Counted from the stretch's first letter, positions 18,537 through 28,143 are shown. The stretch: 64,000 nt of DNA from Bacillus kwashiorkori (GCF_001375515.1 NZ_CTDX01000015.1:186001-250000); one strand, 5' to 3'. Notes: generated from the letters alone by a model not told the origin. Numbers and translations: made by a program.

Positions 18537-20891
18537 ATGTCAGAGAGTAATCATCAACGAATAGATGAGCAAAAGAGACTTAAAGAGACCATTGTTGAGA
18601 TTGATCGAAAAATATCGGTAATAAAACAAAAGTCAGGATCTTTAAAGGAACAAATCGTATCGTTAAGACAAACTTTTTGGGATGATGTTACGGTTAATCT
18701 CGATGAGCCAGACGATGTCATTGAAACCCATACTAGTTTGCGCCAACAAGCAGAATTGTTATCGGAGCGGGAAAGGAGCCACCGACATTTTCATAAGCAA
18801 TTAAAAAACTTACAGCGATTAAAGTCTTCCCCTTATTTCGGCAGAATGGACTTTTTGGAAAGTGGGGAGAACGAAGCGGAAGTGGTCTATATTGGATTAT
18901 TTTCGTTAATGGATGAAAATAATGAAGAGTTTTTAGTATATGACTGGCGGGCACCGATTTCTAGCATGTATTACGATTATGTACCTGGTCCTGCTAAGTA
19001 CGAAACAATGGATGGACCGATAAAAGGCGAAATTACGTTAAAGAGACAATATATTATTCGTGATGGAAAGATTAAAGGAATGTTCGATACTGGTATTACG
19101 ATCGGCGATGAGATATTACAACAAGTATTAAGCGATCAAGCGGATACGAATATGAAAAATATTGTTGCAACCATTCAAAAGGAACAGAATGAAATCATTC
19201 GTCATGACCGAAAGAAATATTTAATTGTTCAAGGTGCTGCTGGAAGTGGGAAAACGTCAGCAGCTTTACAACGAGTTGCCTATCTTTTGTATCGATATCG
19301 AGAAAGACTAACTGCGGATAATATTTTATTGTTTTCTCCTAATCCGATGTTTAATAGTTATGTAGGAAATGTTCTTCCAGAACTTGGTGAAGATAATATG
19401 CAACAAAGTACTTTTTTTGAGTACTTACAACACCGATTAGGGGATACATTTTTATTAGAAAATCCATTTTCACAAATGGAGTATATGCTAAGTACTGATA
19501 AAGACGATAAATACTTTATTCGGATGGCGAGTATTAGTTTTAAAACAAGCTTGGATTATAAACATCTCCTCGATTTATATGTAAAGGATTTAAGTGAAGG
19601 TGGATTAATATTTAAAAACATTTTATTTCGAAAAGAAGTATTTATTTCTAGTGAGGAAATTAGCGAGTATTTTTATTCCCTCGCGAAGACAATATCGATT
19701 CCGAACCGTTTAGACATAACGAAGGATTGGCTACTTGCTCGTCTCGATGAAAAAGAAAAGGCTGAGTTAGATCGGGAATGGGTAGAACATGAACGGGATT
19801 TATTAGAACGGGAGGATTATTTAAAAGCATATAAAGTATTGCAAAGAGAGCAACGATTTACAGAGGATACATTTAATGATATGGAGCGGGAAGAAAAGCT
19901 GCTGGCTCAATGGATTGTTGGAAGAAGAATTAAACCGTTGAAAAGAAAAGTCGAACAATTAAGCTTCTTAAACTTAAATCAAATTTATCAGCAATTTTTC
20001 CTTTGGGTAATGGAACAAAGTGGAACAAGTTTTACGATACCGGAGAATTGGGAAAAAGTCACACTTGCAACCGTCCGTCGTTTAAAGAAAAATCAATTAT
20101 ATTATGAGGATGCTACGCCGTTTCTTTACTTAAAGGATAAACTGGAAGGAAAACATACTTATACATCCATTAGACAGTTATTTATTGATGAAGCCCAGGA
20201 CTATTCACCTTTTCAATTTGCTTTTTTACAAGAAATCTTTCCGTTTAGTAAAATGACTATTTTAGGCGATGTGAACCAGTCGATTTTTACTCATTCCGTT
20301 CGCAATCAAAATGGCCTAGCGAAAACAAGTGAACTTTTTCCTAAAGATGAGTTGGAACAAATTGTTTTAACGAAGAGCTATCGTTCGACGAGACAAATTG
20401 TAGAGTTCACGGAGCAAATTTTAACTGATGGACATTCGATTGAACCGTTTAATCGGAATGGCAACAAACCAACGTTATCGATTATCCGTCAAAAAGATAG
20501 TCTTAATAAACATATTATTTCCGAAGTTCACTCCATGCAACAACGTGGCCATGAAACGATAGCAATTATTTGCAAGACTGGGGCAGAATCGTTAGAAGTA
20601 TATAATGAATTGAAAAATAATATACCTGTTCAATTAATCCGCAAAGAAACTTATACATATGAAAAAGGTATTTCCATATTACCAAGTTACTTATCAAAAG
20701 GGATTGAGTTTGATGGTGTCATTATTTACAATTGTGCTAATGATGTGTATAAAGACGAAGATGAACGAAAATTATTTTATACAGCTTGTACGAGAGCAAT
20801 GCATGAGCTTCATTTATATAGTGTAGGTGACTACACCCATCTCCTTGCAAATGTAGCAGAGGATAAATACCAATTGATTGATGATAACTGA
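18537..20891 (+). CDS. helD: RNA polymerase recycling motor HelD
   Basis: This 784-residue UvrD/Rep-like superfamily 1 ATPase belongs to the HelD type, which releases stalled RNA polymerase from nucleic acids. The first 100 residues form a charged coiled coil, the arm that enters the polymerase channel. The HelD-specific VYDWRAPISSMYYD follows. Walker A GAAGSGKT is at residues 234-241, preceded by IVQ. A long charged insertion at about 330-520 is the clamp-opening arm. Motif II is LFIDEAQDYS and motif III-IV SYRSTRQIVEF. The length matches the Bacillus protein (774). ATG 18537 has AAGGAG 7 nt upstream; the open frame extends 15 codons upstream without support. Monocistronic with its own terminator. 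Confidence 0.93.
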   Translation: MSESNHQRIDEQKRLKETIVEIDRKISVIKQKSGSLKEQIVSLRQTFWDDVTVNLDEPDDVIETHTSLRQQAELLSERERSHRHFHKQLKNLQRLKSSPYFGRMDFLESGENEAEVVYIGLFSLMDENNEEFLVYDWRAPISSMYYDYVPGPAKYETMDGPIKGEITLKRQYIIRDGKIKGMFDTGITIGDEILQQVLSDQADTNMKNIVATIQKEQNEIIRHDRKKYLIVQGAAGSGKTSAALQRVAYLLYRYRERLTADNILLFSPNPMFNSYVGNVLPELGEDNMQQSTFFEYLQHRLGDTFLLENPFSQMEYMLSTDKDDKYFIRMASISFKTSLDYKHLLDLYVKDLSEGGLIFKNILFRKEVFISSEEISEYFYSLAKTISIPNRLDITKDWLLARLDEKEKAELDREWVEHERDLLEREDYLKAYKVLQREQRFTEDTFNDMEREEKLLAQWIVGRRIKPLKRKVEQLSFLNLNQIYQQFFLWVMEQSGTSFTIPENWEKVTLATVRRLKKNQLYYEDATPFLYLKDKLEGKHTYTSIRQLFIDEAQDYSPFQFAFLQEIFPFSKMTILGDVNQSIFTHSVRNQNGLAKTSELFPKDELEQIVLTKSYRSTRQIVEFTEQILTDGHSIEPFNRNGNKPTLSIIRQKDSLNKHIISEVHSMQQRGHETIAIICKTGAESLEVYNELKNNIPVQLIRKETYTYEKGISILPSYLSKGIEFDGVIIYNCANDVYKDEDERKLFYTACTRAMHELHLYSVGDYTHLLANVAEDKYQLIDDN

Positions 20892-20903
20892 ATAAATGTG
20901 ACG

Positions 20904-20949
20904 ATCCCTAGCAATATTTCTCACGCTAGGGATTTTTTTAAAGAGTAGA
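20904..20949 (+). terminator. Terminator of helD
   Basis: ATCCCTAGC (20904-20912) pairs perfectly with GCTAGGGAT (20935-20943), followed by a T-tract. Confidence 0.88.
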
Positions 20950-21041
20950 CGATCATATTTTAAAATTTTGTATTTTGTGAAGGGAAATTTACAGGTTTGT
21001 CGAAATACTATATACAAACTTTGTTTGGAAAGGGAATGGAT

Positions 21042-22289
21042 ATGGAGATTGTTAAAGGTTTCCTATTAAACCTACTATTTATCCTTGTAATTATGCTATT
21101 AGCTCATATCGTTTTCTTTAGCAAAAATAAATCGGTAAAAAACCATTTTCGCAGTGTGGATGTATTACTTTTTTCTAGTGTACAAATCCTCTTTTGTTTA
21201 TTTTTCTCCGTAAAAGTGGCGCAAGGCTTTTATTACGATTTAAGATTTATACCTTTTTTAATTGGCAGTATTTATGGCGGCAGGTGGGTGACGTTAAGCT
21301 TAACTGCTATTATCATATTACTGCGTATACCACTAGGTGGAACAGGGATATATATTTCTATTATCTCCACTCTTATAATGGCATTAATCATCTTCGTCTT
21401 TCACCAAAAAATAAATCATTTAAGAAAATGGCATAAATTCATTACTATCTCGGGAATTTCGTTTTTATATACCATTCCTGGTTTTTTGATACCTTCAATT
21501 CTCTTTGATTTTTTTCATGTTCGGACCTATTTGATATATAGTCTCATATTAACCTTTTCTACTTTTTTTGTCGTTTATTTATTAGAACTGTTAACGAAAT
21601 ACCAAACGTTTCAAGAAGAACTTATTCGTTATGAAAAAATGGAACTCGTTGGTCAGCTAGCCGCTAGTATTAGTCACGAAGTAAAAAATCCATTAACGAC
21701 TGTTAACGGGTTTTTACAATTAATTGCAGAAAATACGAAAGAACATATAACAAAAAAATATGCAGTGATAGCTTTAGAGGAATCGTCCCGAGCGGTAGCG
21801 ATTATTGAAGATTATTTAACATTTGCCAAACCAGAAACAATAAAGACCGTCCCATTAAATGTCCAAACGGAATTAAAAAAATGTATTGAAATTATTAGTC
21901 CACTAGCAAATCAAGCGGGAATAATTATTAGAACAGACAATATCCAGCAAGGAATTATTAAAGGAGATTCAAGTAAGTTTCGGCAAGTGATAATAAATAT
22001 ATGTAAAAATGGCATTGAGGCAATGAGTAAAGGTGGCGTTTTAAGTATATCTACCGAATCTAATGATGATGAAATAACTATCATTATAAAAGATAATGGA
22101 ATTGGTATGTTGCCAGAACAATTAAATCGACTAGGTGAACCTTTTTATTCTTTAAAGGAAGGTAAAGGAACGGGTCTCGGTATGATGGTTGTCTTTCGGA
22201 TTATAAAAACCTTGAATGGAGGTGTTCATATTAATAGTGTTTTTGGAAAAGGGACATGTGTAAATATTACCTTTCCATTAAAAAAATAA
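21042..22289 (+). CDS. Sensor histidine kinase, KinB-like
   Basis: This 415-residue membrane kinase has six membrane helices over residues 1-190 in a 5TMR-LYT (LytS-like) arrangement with no extracellular loop of note. The H-box follows as LAASISHEVKNPLTTVNGFL, with the phosphorylated His in SHE. The ATPase domain has the N-box INICKNGIEAM, G1 DNGIGM and G2 GTGLGM. KinB of Bacillus subtilis has the same layout and length (428) and feeds the sporulation phosphorelay. No response regulator gene is adjacent, as expected for a phosphorelay kinase. The start ATG 21042 has AAAGGGA 6 nt upstream; the open frame begins earlier at a TTG (20997) without support. The kapB, kbaA partners of the classical kinB operon are not present. 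Confidence 0.87.
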   Translation: MEIVKGFLLNLLFILVIMLLAHIVFFSKNKSVKNHFRSVDVLLFSSVQILFCLFFSVKVAQGFYYDLRFIPFLIGSIYGGRWVTLSLTAIIILLRIPLGGTGIYISIISTLIMALIIFVFHQKINHLRKWHKFITISGISFLYTIPGFLIPSILFDFFHVRTYLIYSLILTFSTFFVVYLLELLTKYQTFQEELIRYEKMELVGQLAASISHEVKNPLTTVNGFLQLIAENTKEHITKKYAVIALEESSRAVAIIEDYLTFAKPETIKTVPLNVQTELKKCIEIISPLANQAGIIIRTDNIQQGIIKGDSSKFRQVIINICKNGIEAMSKGGVLSISTESNDDEITIIIKDNGIGMLPEQLNRLGEPFYSLKEGKGTGLGMMVVFRIIKTLNGGVHINSVFGKGTCVNITFPLKK

Positions 22290-22366
22290 CGAAAGAAGCT
22301 TAAATATGTATATTTTTAAAAATTAGGCAAAAAATAACATGAAAAAGAACGAGAAAGGTGATAAGT

Positions 22367-22819
22367 ATGCAAGTGAAACAAACAGTGTTCATGTTATTAA
22401 CTGTTGCCCTATTTTTTCTTATGATGAATCATCCGATGTTTCATTCTTTTTCATATGCAAAGACAAATCCTATTCAACCTACCGATAGTAAGAACGAGAA
22501 TGTTGAATGGAAAACACTTGAAAGAGAAGAACAGCTCGGTGATCACGTAATCATTGGTAAAAACGACGGTGAGCAAAATTTGCCTAATTTAACGGACAGC
22601 CAAAGGGAGGAATTACAACAATTACATAAGAATTTATTGGATTCCAAACTTCAATTAATAAAAAAATATGAGGAAGTTGGCCTAATTTCAGCTGAAAAGG
22701 CAAAGAAGATTCAACAAAAAATGGAAAAAAACTATCACTTATTAGAAAAAAATCAGTTCATCCCAAAAAGACACGAAAATAAAAGGTGCCAATGTAAAGA
22801 ACGAGAAGATGGTAATTAA
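22367..22819 (+). CDS. Secreted DUF2680 (YckD-like) protein
   Basis: This small exported protein of 150 residues has a hydrophobic signal segment at about 5-22. A polar linker follows, then a helical DUF2680 domain at about 75-125: LTDSQREELQQLHKNLLDSK then KKYEEVGLISAEKAKKIQQ. The C-terminus is basic and contains two cysteines. YckD-type proteins are found in Bacillus and have no assigned function. A GAAAGGTG ribosome site lies 6-7 nt before ATG 22367; an in-frame GTG at 22358 overlaps that site and is unlikely. It follows the KinB-like gene by 77 bases without a terminator, so they may be co-transcribed. Confidence 0.8.
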   Translation: MQVKQTVFMLLTVALFFLMMNHPMFHSFSYAKTNPIQPTDSKNENVEWKTLEREEQLGDHVIIGKNDGEQNLPNLTDSQREELQQLHKNLLDSKLQLIKKYEEVGLISAEKAKKIQQKMEKNYHLLEKNQFIPKRHENKRCQCKEREDGN

Positions 22820-23210
22820 GCCACTCTTTTTATAAACAGACACGAAAATTATTTTCTAAAATCTATAACAAAACTCCTAAAAGATATTTAGGAGTTTTGT
22901 TTATATACAACTCTTTTTGGTAGTAAATGAAAGAAACATTCCTACTGTAATAATACATGTAAATGGTTGGAATAGCACAGCAATATATGTGTGGGGTTAG
23001 TAAGGTAGAATAGTGCAAAATTTGTAGTTGTCTCTCCGTTATATAAAATGTCGACAGGTTTTTTATAAAAAGGTGAAACAACACTTTTCAAACAGAGTGA
23101 ATATTGATATGATGATTGCGAAAGCTAGATATTTATTAGAAAGATAGTAATACATAATAAATTCAGACATCATGTTAATAATACAATGACTTGGGAGGAG
23201 AGTGTAAACA
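22820..23210. other. Intergenic region before panF operon
   Basis: This 391-base gap contains the terminator at 22868-22905 and then about 300 AT-rich bases leading to the yhdT ribosome site (GGGAGGAG). Leftward frames at 22863-23084 and 23063-23260 have poor composition and no ribosome sites. No RNA motif is recognised. Confidence 0.5.
22868..22905 (+). terminator. Terminator of the kinase/DUF2680 unit
   Basis: ACAAAACTCCTAAA (22868-22881) pairs perfectly over 14 bp with TTTAGGAGTTTTGT (22887-22900); the tail TTTAT is short. Confidence 0.78.
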
Positions 23211-23501
23211 ATGAAAGAAGATCCAATGTTTTCAAAAGATCCCCGTTTTAAAATTGCCAAGAAGGAAGCATTAATTGGTGTCGGTTTAGCAATTTTTAAC
23301 TTCTTATGGTGGTATGGATTTGCATATGGACTTGGTTCAAGGTCACCTGAACAATATCGATATATTCTTGGTTTTCCGGATTGGTTTTTTTATAGTTGTA
23401 TAGGTGGTCTTGGAGTCATGTCCATTCTCGTTATTTTTGCTATAAAGAAGTTTTTTAAAGAAGTACCATTTGAAGAGGTGTCAGAGGAAGAGCAGTCATA
23501 A
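23211..23501 (+). CDS. yhdT: YhdT family (DUF997) small membrane protein
   Basis: This 96-residue protein has two membrane helices (about residues 20-43 and 58-82) and an acidic C-terminus. The segment LIGVGLAIFNFLWWYGFAYG followed by LGFPDWFFYSCIGG is typical of the YhdT/DUF997 family. That family is encoded directly upstream of the sodium/pantothenate symporter in many bacteria and is presumed to assist it. Strong ribosome site GGGAGGAG. panF begins 56 bases downstream, so the two form one unit. Confidence 0.88.
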   Translation: MKEDPMFSKDPRFKIAKKEALIGVGLAIFNFLWWYGFAYGLGSRSPEQYRYILGFPDWFFYSCIGGLGVMSILVIFAIKKFFKEVPFEEVSEEEQS

Positions 23502-23557
23502 TTTTCTAGTTAAATAGATGTCCTATTCCAAATTTGTTTAAAGAGAGAGGAGTTCAA

Positions 23558-25003
23558 ATGAACTGGGAAATATTATTACCGTTAATTTTAGTTTTTGTGG
23601 CAATGTTTGCGATCGGTTTTTGGGCGAGTAGATATGTAAAGAAATCTGATTCATTTTTGCAGGAGTATTTTTTAGGTAGTCGGCAATTAGGTGGATTTAT
23701 ATTAGCAATGACGATGATGGCTACATATGGTAGTGCTAGCAGTTTCATTGGTGGACCTGGGGTAGCATATTCCACTGGCTTAGGCTGGGTATTGCTTTCG
23801 ATGGCGCAACTACCTGCAGGGTATTTCGCATTAATGGTGTTAGGGAAAAAGTTCGCAATCATGGCAAGAAAATATCAAGCTGTTACCCTTATAGACTTTT
23901 TGAAAGCACGGTACAAAAGTGATGCTGTAGGAATTATATCTGCAATTAGTATTATTATCTTTTTATTCTCTGCTATGGCAGCACAATGGGTTGGTGCAGG
24001 TAGACTAATTGAATCGATAGCAGGAGTTTCCTACACAACGGCATTATTTATTTTTTCTATTTCGATATTAGTTTATGTAATTATTGGTGGGTTTCGAGCG
24101 GTTGCAGTAACTGATGCGATTCAAGGGACCATTATGTTTTTTGGAACATTAATATTATTAATAGCGACTATTATTGCAGGCGGCGGCGTTTCAAATATTA
24201 TGCAAGACTTAGTTGCAGAGAATCCTAATCTCGTTACGCCTTATGGAGCGGATCGCAGTTTAACTCCACTTTACGTTTCAACCTTTTGGATATTAGTAGG
24301 TGTTGGGGTTATTGGTTTACCACAAGTCACCATTCGAGCAATGTCGTATAAAAATGCGAAATCTATGCATCGAGCAATTATTATTAGCACTGTTTTTGTT
24401 GGTGTGATTATGCTTGGTATGCATTTAATTGGAGTATTTGCAAGACCGATTATTCCAGGAATTGAAGTCGGTGATACTGTTATGCCGCAAATTGCAATGA
24501 AAGTTTTACCAGCATTTTTAGCTGGTCTCGTACTCGCAGCACCGATGGCGGCAATTATGTCTACGGTTGACTCTTTTCTACTACTTGTCAGTTCTGCGGT
24601 TGTAAAAGATATTTATGTAAGTTATATTGATCCGAATGCTAGCAATAATAGAATAAAAACGATTAGTTTTGCTGTAACAACAGTTATCGGAATTGGTGTA
24701 TTTTTGATGGCATTGAGTCCGCCAGACTTTCTAATTTGGCTTAATTTATTTGCTTTCGGGGGGCTAGAAGCAGTGTTTATCTGGCCGGTTGTTTTTGGAC
24801 TATATTGGAAAACTGGGAATAAATATGGGGCACTTACTTCCATGTTTGTCGGTATTTTATCTTATATTTTAATCCATACGTATGCGCCTAATGCGTTAGG
24901 GATGCACACTGTTGTCTTTCCAGTACTATTATCATTAGTAACTTTTGTCACTATTAGCTTTGCTACGAAAAACGTTATTGGAAAGCTAGAGAAAGCTATG
25001 TGA
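23558..25003 (+). CDS. panF: Sodium/pantothenate symporter
   Basis: This 481-residue sodium:solute symporter (SSS family) has about thirteen membrane helices. PanF-like landmarks are FLGSRQLGGFILAMTMMATY near residue 40, SSFIGGPGVAY after it, and the sodium-site region APMAAIMSTVDSFLLLVSSA at about 335-355. It imports pantothenate, the precursor of coenzyme A. Assignment to pantothenate rests on similarity plus the adjacent yhdT. ATG 23558 is preceded by GAGAGGAG; the open frame begins 8 codons earlier at a TTG with no ribosome site. Confidence 0.9.
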   Translation: MNWEILLPLILVFVAMFAIGFWASRYVKKSDSFLQEYFLGSRQLGGFILAMTMMATYGSASSFIGGPGVAYSTGLGWVLLSMAQLPAGYFALMVLGKKFAIMARKYQAVTLIDFLKARYKSDAVGIISAISIIIFLFSAMAAQWVGAGRLIESIAGVSYTTALFIFSISILVYVIIGGFRAVAVTDAIQGTIMFFGTLILLIATIIAGGGVSNIMQDLVAENPNLVTPYGADRSLTPLYVSTFWILVGVGVIGLPQVTIRAMSYKNAKSMHRAIIISTVFVGVIMLGMHLIGVFARPIIPGIEVGDTVMPQIAMKVLPAFLAGLVLAAPMAAIMSTVDSFLLLVSSAVVKDIYVSYIDPNASNNRIKTISFAVTTVIGIGVFLMALSPPDFLIWLNLFAFGGLEAVFIWPVVFGLYWKTGNKYGALTSMFVGILSYILIHTYAPNALGMHTVVFPVLLSLVTFVTISFATKNVIGKLEKAM

Positions 25004-25009
25004 TATAAG

Positions 25010-25046
25010 AAAGGCTGATCCAGATTTATGTTCTGGTCAGCCTTTT
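25010..25046. terminator. Bidirectional terminator between panF and murB
   Basis: AAAGGCTGATCCAGA (25010-25024) pairs with TCTGGTCAGCCTTT (25032-25045) with one bulge. T-rich on the right and A-rich on the left, it can serve both convergent genes. Confidence 0.8.
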
Positions 25047-25062
25047 ATTTTGGATCTATAAA

Positions 25063-25980
25063 TTAGTTGTTCTCATCTTCTCCTATAATGCGTACTTCTC
25101 GTTCCAGCTCCACATTAAACTTTTCTTTCACCGTTTTTTGAACATGTTCAATTAGAGAAATATATTCAGTTGCAGTTGCATTATCGACATTAACAATAAA
25201 TCCTGCATGTTTTTTTGAAACTTCTGCTCCGCCGATGCGTACCCCTTGCAAATGACTATCTTGGATTAACTTACCAGCAAAGTAACCTGGTGGTCGTTTA
25301 AATACGCTGCCACAAGATGGATATTCTAGAGGCTGTTTCGATTCTCGACGGTACGTTAAATCGTCCATTATTGCTTTAATTTCATTATAATTTCCCTTTT
25401 TTAGTTGAAAAACTGCTTCTAATACGATATCACCATTTTCACTAATATTGCTATAACGATAAGCTAATTGTAAATCTGCTGCCATTTTTTTAGTAATTTC
25501 ACCATTTTTTGTTACGACTAAAGCATATTCAAGAACATCTTTAATTTCTCCACCGTAAGCTCCTGCATTCATGAACAAAGCACCGCCAACCGTCCCTGGA
25601 ATACCACAGGCAAACTCTAAGCCAGTGAGTTTGGCTTCTAAGGCGACCTTTGAAGTATCAATTATGGCTGCTCCACTTTGCGCGATTACACTTGTTCCTT
25701 CCACATGAATGGTGGTTAGTTTTTTTAAGGATAATACGATACCACGAATTCCGCCATCGCGTACGATTAAGTTGGATCCATTGCCAATTAATGTTAACGG
25801 AACAGCTTTTTCGTTACAAAATTTCACTAAATTTTGGACTTCTTCATAGGTAGTAGGCGTAATAAAGAAGTCGGCTTTCCCACCTAATCTAGTATAAGTA
25901 TGGTTTTTTAACCATTCATCAATTGCGATGTTATCTTCTTGAATTATTTGTAATAATTGTTCATAGACCTCTTTATTCAT
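25063..25980 (-). CDS. murB: UDP-N-acetylenolpyruvoylglucosamine reductase
   Basis: This cytosolic FAD enzyme reduces UDP-GlcNAc-enolpyruvate to UDP-MurNAc in peptidoglycan synthesis. The FAD-binding stretch [17 protein letters not shown] is followed by [19 protein letters not shown]. The catalytic serine region is [11 protein letters not shown], then [14 protein letters not shown]. The layout without the type I insertion fits the Gram-positive MurB. ATG 25980 lies about 12 nt after AAGGA; an upstream in-frame ATG at 25992 abuts that element and is less likely. Monocistronic and separated from other wall synthesis genes. Confidence 0.95.
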   Translation of the reverse strand: MNKEVYEQLLQIIQEDNIAIDEWLKNHTYTRLGGKADFFITPTTYEEVQNLVKFCNEKAVPLTLIGNGSNLIVRDGGIRGIVLSLKKLTTIHVEGTSVIAQSGAAIIDTSKVALEAKLTGLEFACGIPGTVGGALFMNAGAYGGEIKDVLEYALVVTKNGEITKKMAADLQLAYRYSNISENGDIVLEAVFQLKKGNYNEIKAIMDDLTYRRESKQPLEYPSCGSVFKRPPGYFAGKLIQDSHLQGVRIGGAEVSKKHAGFIVNVDNATATEYISLIEHVQKTVKEKFNVELEREVRIIGEDENN

Positions 25981-26321
25981 TAAGCAAGTCATTCCTTTAT
26001 AAAAATATATTTATCGGTTTTATTATTTTTATTTTTAGTACGCTTCATAATTTTGCTCAGTAACAGCCATTACGAATCATATTATCGTTTCGGCGAAAAT
26101 ATTCCACGAAATGACTGGAAACTGGGCACTGTATTATTTATATCATATTTAATAAGGAAAATAAATGTTACATAAGATACTAATGTTATCATTGTAAACA
26201 ATTTTTGAATGTACCTATTATTAATTTGGTTAAGTTGACTAGCTTGTTCAACTTTAATTAGACTTATCGATTAATAATCGGTAAAATGTGAATGATACTA
26301 CAATTGAAAGGATGTACTTAC
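25981..26321. other. Divergent intergenic region murB / pgmB
   Basis: This 341-base AT-rich gap contains a 23-bp inverted repeat (26232-26254) and a 15-mer (26253-26267) that recurs near 42.8 kb. TAGACT at 26259-26264, 17 bases, TAAAAT at 26282-26287 is a possible weak promoter for pgmB. CGATTAATAATCG at 26268-26280 is a further small palindrome. Confidence 0.45.
26232..26254. promoter_or_regulatory. Inverted repeat upstream of pgmB, operator candidate
   Basis: AAGTTGA and TCAACTT are perfect 7-bp arms separated by 9 bases. The site lies just upstream of the possible pgmB promoter. A regulator for it is not encoded next to the gene. Confidence 0.35.
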
Positions 26322-26993
26322 ATGAAAGAGTTGCATGCAGTAATTTTTGATTTAGACGGTGTAATTACAGATACAGCGGAATACCATTATTTAGCGTGGA
26401 AAGCTTTAGCCGAAGAACTTGGTATCTCTTTTGACCGCGAATTTAATGAGCAATTAAAAGGGATAAGCAGAATGGAATCATTAGAGAAAATTTTAATAAA
26501 AGGCGGAAAAGAAAACGAGTTTACATATGAAGAAAAGGAAAAGCTGGCGACACAAAAAAATGAACATTATAAAACTTTAATTAAACGAATTACTCCAAAT
26601 GATTTACTTCCAGGAATAGAAGCATTTTTACAAGAAATTAAAGCAGCAAATATTAAAATTGGTCTTGCTTCTGCGAGTAAAAATGCCTTTTCTGTTATTG
26701 AAAGCTTGCAAGTTGGCAATTATTTCGACACTATTGTCGATGCAGCCACAGTAAAAAATAGTAAACCAGATCCGGAAGTTTTTTTGAAAGCGGCAGATCA
26801 ATTAAATGTCGCCTATGAAAACTGCGTTGGTGTAGAAGATGCTGAAGCAGGGGTAGAAGCAATTAAGCGTGCAGGAATGTTTGCTGTTGGTGTTGGGACG
26901 AAAGAAGCGATGGCAAAAGCGGATTATATTGTAAATAGTACAGGAGAACTAACGCTAGCAAAAGTGAAGGAAAAATTTCTAGCAGCTAAATAA
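26322..26993 (+). CDS. pgmB: Beta-phosphoglucomutase
   Basis: This HAD-superfamily enzyme interconverts beta-glucose 1-phosphate and glucose 6-phosphate in maltose or trehalose breakdown. The nucleophile motif FDLDGVITDT is at about residues 8-17; the first Asp is the phosphorylated residue and the second the acid/base. The cap domain begins YHYLAWKALAEELG. Motif II SASKNA, motif III Lys in KNSKPDPEVFLKA and motif IV GVEDAEAGVEA are all present. Length 223 is typical. ATG 26322 follows GAAAGGATG. It stands alone, without a maltose phosphorylase or trehalose hydrolase nearby, so its sugar source is elsewhere. The alpha-specific partner PgcA lies 1.2 kb downstream. Confidence 0.92.
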   Translation: MKELHAVIFDLDGVITDTAEYHYLAWKALAEELGISFDREFNEQLKGISRMESLEKILIKGGKENEFTYEEKEKLATQKNEHYKTLIKRITPNDLLPGIEAFLQEIKAANIKIGLASASKNAFSVIESLQVGNYFDTIVDAATVKNSKPDPEVFLKAADQLNVAYENCVGVEDAEAGVEAIKRAGMFAVGVGTKEAMAKADYIVNSTGELTLAKVKEKFLAAK

Positions 26994-27000
26994 AAAAATT

Positions 27001-27034
27001 AAAAGCTAGGTTGTAAATTTGACCTAGCTTTTAT
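27001..27034. terminator. Bidirectional terminator after pgmB
   Basis: AAAAGCTAGGT (27001-27011) and ACCTAGCTTTT (27022-27032) are perfect 11-bp arms with a 10-base loop, flanked by A and T runs. It sits between convergent genes. Confidence 0.8.
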
Positions 27035-27075
27035 CAATGGAATAATTTTGCCTATTTATTATTAGCGCTATATTG

Positions 27076-28062
27076 TTAATTATTATCAGCTATGTATGTA
27101 AGACTAATTTGTTTGCGGGCCTCTTCCATTAGTTTTGCAGTTACTAATGAATGTTCAAACGTATTAATGTCAGACTCCGTTTTGCCTTCATTAATTAATT
27201 GAATAAATGCCTTCGCTTCATAATACATTGTTTCTGTGAATTGCTTCTGGCTAATATTTTCAATCGTTCCGTCGTTATAATGAATTTCAACCTTAGATGG
27301 TTCAGAAATCTTATCTATAACAATACTCCCGTTTTCTCCTTGAATTTCTGATGGAAGTACAGAATTAGTAATTTTGGAGTAGATGATAGTAGCATCCATA
27401 TCAGCATAGGAGAATAAAATACTGCCAGCTCCATCAACGCCAGATTGTAACATATAAACATTTGCTTGTAACGAATTTGGCTTACCAAATAAAACGACTA
27501 CTGGATAAATACAATATACTCCAAGATCCATTAAAGCTCCGTTGGAAAACTCTGGTTTGAAAGCATTTAATATGATCCCTTGTTTGTATTTGTCATAGCG
27601 GGAAGAATATTGGCAATAGTTTGCGATAAACTTGCGCACTCTCCCTATTCTCGGTAGGTTTTCTTTTATACTTTGGAAACTAGGGATGAAAGTGGACTTC
27701 ATCGCTTCCATTAGTAGTACGTTATTTTTTTGCGCAGTAGCAATCATTTTTTCTGCCTCATGAAAATTGGAAGCTAACGGTTTTTCACACAGCACATGTT
27801 TTCTATTGCTTAAAAATAAAATAGACTGCTCCGCATGTAGTGAATTCGGGCTAGCGATATAGACTGCATCAATAGCATCACTTTTTGCCATCTCTTCTAA
27901 ATTAGTAAATGTTAATATTACCCCATGTTTACTGGCAAATTCATCTGCCCGTTTTGCAGTCCGTGAATAAACGGCAGTTAAATGAAAATCTTCTAGCTTA
28001 GAAGCTGCTTGTATGAAACTATCTGTTATCCAATTCGTTCCGATAATACCGAATCGTACCAC
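27076..28062 (-). CDS. Gfo/Idh/MocA family NAD(P)-dependent oxidoreductase
   Basis: This 328-residue oxidoreductase has an N-terminal Rossmann fold starting RFGIIGTNWITDSFIQAA. The family motif is CEKPLA at about residue 91-96 (Lys is catalytic), preceded by YIASPNSLHAEQ. The C-terminal domain contains the LMDLGVYCIYP phrase of Gfo/Idh enzymes. Substrates are usually sugars or inositols; this member is not further recognised. GTG 28062 is favoured, with GGGGAG about 7 nt upstream; the open frame begins at TTG 28077 on top of that site. It is the only gene of its unit. Confidence 0.88.
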   Translation of the reverse strand: MVRFGIIGTNWITDSFIQAASKLEDFHLTAVYSRTAKRADEFASKHGVILTFTNLEEMAKSDAIDAVYIASPNSLHAEQSILFLSNRKHVLCEKPLASNFHEAEKMIATAQKNNVLLMEAMKSTFIPSFQSIKENLPRIGRVRKFIANYCQYSSRYDKYKQGIILNAFKPEFSNGALMDLGVYCIYPVVVLFGKPNSLQANVYMLQSGVDGAGSILFSYADMDATIIYSKITNSVLPSEIQGENGSIVIDKISEPSKVEIHYNDGTIENISQKQFTETMYYEAKAFIQLINEGKTESDINTFEHSLVTAKLMEEARKQISLTYIADNN

Positions 28063-28143
28063 AATATCACTCCCCAATTATATATGTAAGTTTTTTCTAT
28101 ATCATAATGATAAACAAAAAGGTTAGAGGTAGCAATTACAGTC

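Noticed and set aside
22863..23260. Two overlapping leftward open frames of 73 and 65 codons
   Set aside because: They run through a terminator hairpin and an AT-rich leader, are rich in Tyr/Ile/Leu as random AT-rich frames are, and lack ribosome sites.
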